6,423 bases of DNA, from NCBI GenBank assembly GCA_944363895.1, contig CALVVP010000061.1, positions 1-6,423 of the forward strand, read 5' to 3'. A program made the translations under genes and the position numbers. Under the pieces are notes generated by a model that had not been told where the DNA came from, ran no database searches, and saw only the letters and a program-made list of their open reading frames with translations. Source of the stretch: an uncultured Bacilli bacterium (GTDB lineage: Bacteria; Bacillota_I; Bacilli_A; RF39; UBA660). Shown in pieces: positions 4,871 to 6,423 of the stretch (positions within the stretch are counted from its first letter, which is position 1; the number at the start of each line of letters is the position of its first letter).

Positions 4871-6423
4871 TTATGGAGTGAGAACGGCACGAGTTGTTAA
4901 GTCGCTGTTGTTACCATCATCGTAGTAGAAGAAGAACACGCCAGCATAAGAACCATTGCGATAGAATCCGCTACGTAGAAACCATGAGTAGTTTGAGAAA
5001 GGAAAGTATGTTTCATCACTATACCAACCACCTATAGTGTTTCCAAAAATCGTTAAAGTTTCCTTTGTTGCATCTCCTAATTTCCCACGTCCATGAATTG
5101 TATAACCGCTGCTTCCAAAATATGTATATTTATCATAATACTTCGCATCCGGTGCACTACTAAATCCCGCATCACTTGAATAAAAGCCACCACTACTATT
5201 CACCATGTTGCCCATGACGTATTCCCAAGTTCCACCTGACATGTCATATACGCCATATACTGTTCCTGTAGTTGACTGTCCAGTATTACTTTTATACGAT
5301 ATATTACTACTTCCTCCTCCAGTATAATAACTACTATTACTATTTATTGTTATATCTGTTGTTCCTAGTCCGTATTTACTTTGTTTTAAATACGCTACTG
5401 CTCCCCATTCCATATTCTTTATCATATGACTATCTCCACTTAAGCCATAACTGCTTTTTATGTTTTGGATAGATGTGAAGAAGTTTGATACGGTTGTACT
5501 TCTTAAACTACTTACTCCTGGCTTTATAGTTATTGTACTGGTACTTCCACTTACTTCAAACTTACCTACCCAGAAACCAGTTAACTCTTTATCGCCAAAC
5601 GTGAATGCTGGATGCGTATACCAGTTGCCATTAGATGCATTTGTACAGGTTTCACTACTACCACCTGAACTACTTATCGCATCAGTACAACTTACAGTTC
5701 CTGTTGTTGTTATTCCTGATTCAAAGGTTGCATTAATTAATTGTGCATTATTGGCATTAAACAATTGATATTTATATCTTGGTATCCATACATACCAAAG
5801 AGCTACTTCACTTTCACTTATTGTATCTCCAACATTTTTAGAAACACCACTGTTTAATACTACCGCATTCGCCCATTCTTTATTATCATAATCATACCAT
5901 TCTTCACTTATATCAGCATATACCCAATTTGTTCCATTATATTTTATTGGTATCATATTATTTAATAATTCTGGACTATTTGCTCCACTTGTATCTATAT
6001 ATTCATTTGCTTTAACTGTTATTTGCTTAGAAGCAGTTGCCGTTTTTCCATTACCACCAGTTGCTGTACAACTTACTGTTCTTGTTCCTGCTGCTAAACT
6101 GCTTGTATTTGTTGGGGTACATGAAATACTTCCTCCACTTATTCCATAACTTACAGTAAAGTAATTACTTACTACATTACTATCTCCTTCTGTTATTTCA
6201 ACTGTTCCACTTTTAGCAGTTAATGTTGGACTATTCTTTTCTTTTTTAATTGTATAAGTTCTTGTAGCTGTATTTCCAGCTTTATCTGTCGTTGTTATTG
6301 TTACAGTTGTGCCAGCTGTATTATTTGTTATACTACTTATATTACTTGTGGTATTATTATGTCCTGATAAAGCATCACTTCCATTTGCCACATTAACTGT
6401 AACATTGGTTGTATACCAACTAT
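4871..6423 (-). CDS. Surface protein, Ig-like modules plus FGE/C-type-lectin-fold domain, 5' partial
   Basis: The frame stays open to the right edge, so the gene is truncated there. The GTG at 6389-6391 is not a credible start, because ten in-frame codons before it (SWYTTNVTVN) continue an Ig-like strand pattern. Numbering from that GTG, residues before about 50 finish one Ig-like module (TDKAGNTATRTYTI) and about 55-128 form a second with Cys91 and Cys108. The remainder from about 145 is FGE/SUMF1-like: WYVWIPRYKY (199-208), PAFTFGDKELTGFWVGKFEV (261-280), EWGAVAYL (328-335), the GNVWEW-equivalent GVYDMSGGTWEYVMGN (380-395), and the RGGSW-equivalent WFLRSGFY (470-477). FGE-type catalytic cysteines are absent: the last Cys is 249. 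A ligand-binding C-type-lectin role is therefore more likely than catalysis. The C-terminus resembles a DGR variable region. Surface location is inferred, since the N-terminus is missing. Confidence 0.85.
   Translation of the reverse strand, partial: SWYTTNVTVNVANGSDALSGHNNTTSNISSITNNTAGTTVTITTTDKAGNTATRTYTIKKEKNSPTLTAKSGTVEITEGDSNVVSNYFTVSYGISGGSISCTPTNTSSLAAGTRTVSCTATGGNGKTATASKQITVKANEYIDTSGANSPELLNNMIPIKYNGTNWVYADISEEWYDYDNKEWANAVVLNSGVSKNVGDTISESEVALWYVWIPRYKYQLFNANNAQLINATFESGITTTGTVSCTDAISSSGGSSETCTNASNGNWYTHPAFTFGDKELTGFWVGKFEVSGSTSTITIKPGVSSLRSTTVSNFFTSIQNIKSSYGLSGDSHMIKNMEWGAVAYLKQSKYGLGTTDITINSNSSYYTGGGSSNISYKSNTGQSTTGTVYGVYDMSGGTWEYVMGNMVNSSGGFYSSDAGFSSAPDAKYYDKYTYFGSSGYTIHGRGKLGDATKETLTIFGNTIGGWYSDETYFPFSNYSWFLRSGFYRNGSYAGVFFFYYDDGNNSDLTTRAVLTP
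4874..4990 (-). other. Putative DGR variable region (VR) at the 3' end of the surface-protein gene
   Basis: This segment encodes the last 39 residues, from just before WFLRSGFY to the C-terminal VLTP. In C-type-lectin DGR targets, this C-terminal part of the fold carries the diversified residues. The core FFFYYDDGNNSD is dense in Phe, Tyr, Asp, Asn and Ser, residues obtained when A positions of AAY template codons are replaced. Most core codons end in C (TTC, TAC, AAC, AGC, GAC), unlike the T/A-ending codons used elsewhere in the gene. By hand count GC is about 44% over 4871-4990 against about 36% in the next 100 bp. The extreme 3' end (codons for RAVLTP) is GC-rich, as an initiation-of-homing site would be. 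No template repeat or reverse transcriptase is in the window, so this remains a hypothesis. Confidence 0.45.

Noticed and set aside
5272..5768. Plus-strand open frames of 66 and 102 codons opposite the surface-protein gene.
   Set aside because: They overlap conserved FGE-like coding sequence on the minus strand, and their Tyr/Leu/Val-rich translations look like antisense of Ser/Thr/Asn-rich codons.
6389..6391. GTG as the start of the surface-protein gene.
   Set aside because: The frame remains open to the window edge with Ig-like sequence upstream and no ribosome binding site, so the gene is truncated by the window rather than starting here.
4871..6423. A complete DGR system (reverse transcriptase, template repeat, Avd) within the window.
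   Set aside because: No reverse-transcriptase motif, accessory gene or second copy of the C-terminal segment is visible on either strand here.

Overview
The window looks like chromosome from a low-GC, Gram-positive-type bacterium. It is strongly AT-rich, has AGGAGG-type ribosome binding sites, sigma-A-like promoters and a Bacillus-type LexA box at recA. Secreted proteins carry classical signal peptides. All visible Trp codons are TGG and no frame reads through TGA, so genetic code 11 fits better than a Mycoplasma-type code. The flavour of the surface proteins (Ig-like repeats plus a formylglycine-generating-enzyme-like C-type lectin fold) recalls uncultured gut Firmicutes/Bacilli such as the RF39 type. 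That placement is inference from recognition, not a database result.

Layout. A HerA/FtsK-superfamily ATPase gene (79-1824, +) has its own weak promoter. It converges on recA (1852-2874, -), and the two share a bidirectional hairpin terminator that overlaps the recA stop codon. recA has a clear promoter (TTGACT, 17 bp, TATAAT) with a palindromic LexA/DinR operator just upstream of the -35 box. Upstream of recA on the same strand is a separate unit (2992-4764, -). It encodes a 590-residue exported protein with two copper-amine-oxidase-N-like domains and a repeated Tyr/Asp motif, and it has its own terminator and promoter. The right end holds the 3' part of a large surface-protein gene (4871 to beyond 6423, -). 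It has Ig-like modules followed by an FGE/SUMF1-like domain whose last ~39 codons look like the variable region of a diversity-generating retroelement (DGR) target.

How the genes relate. HerA-like ATPase and RecA both act on DNA but are transcribed convergently and are not an operon. The three minus-strand genes appear to be three independent transcription units, each ending in a hairpin. The two exported proteins are probably cell-surface factors; no functional link between them is visible. No rRNA, tRNA, CRISPR, IS element, reverse transcriptase or DGR template repeat is seen. No gene-free stretch exceeds 300 bases. The most interesting signal is the putative hypervariable C-terminus at 4874-4990.
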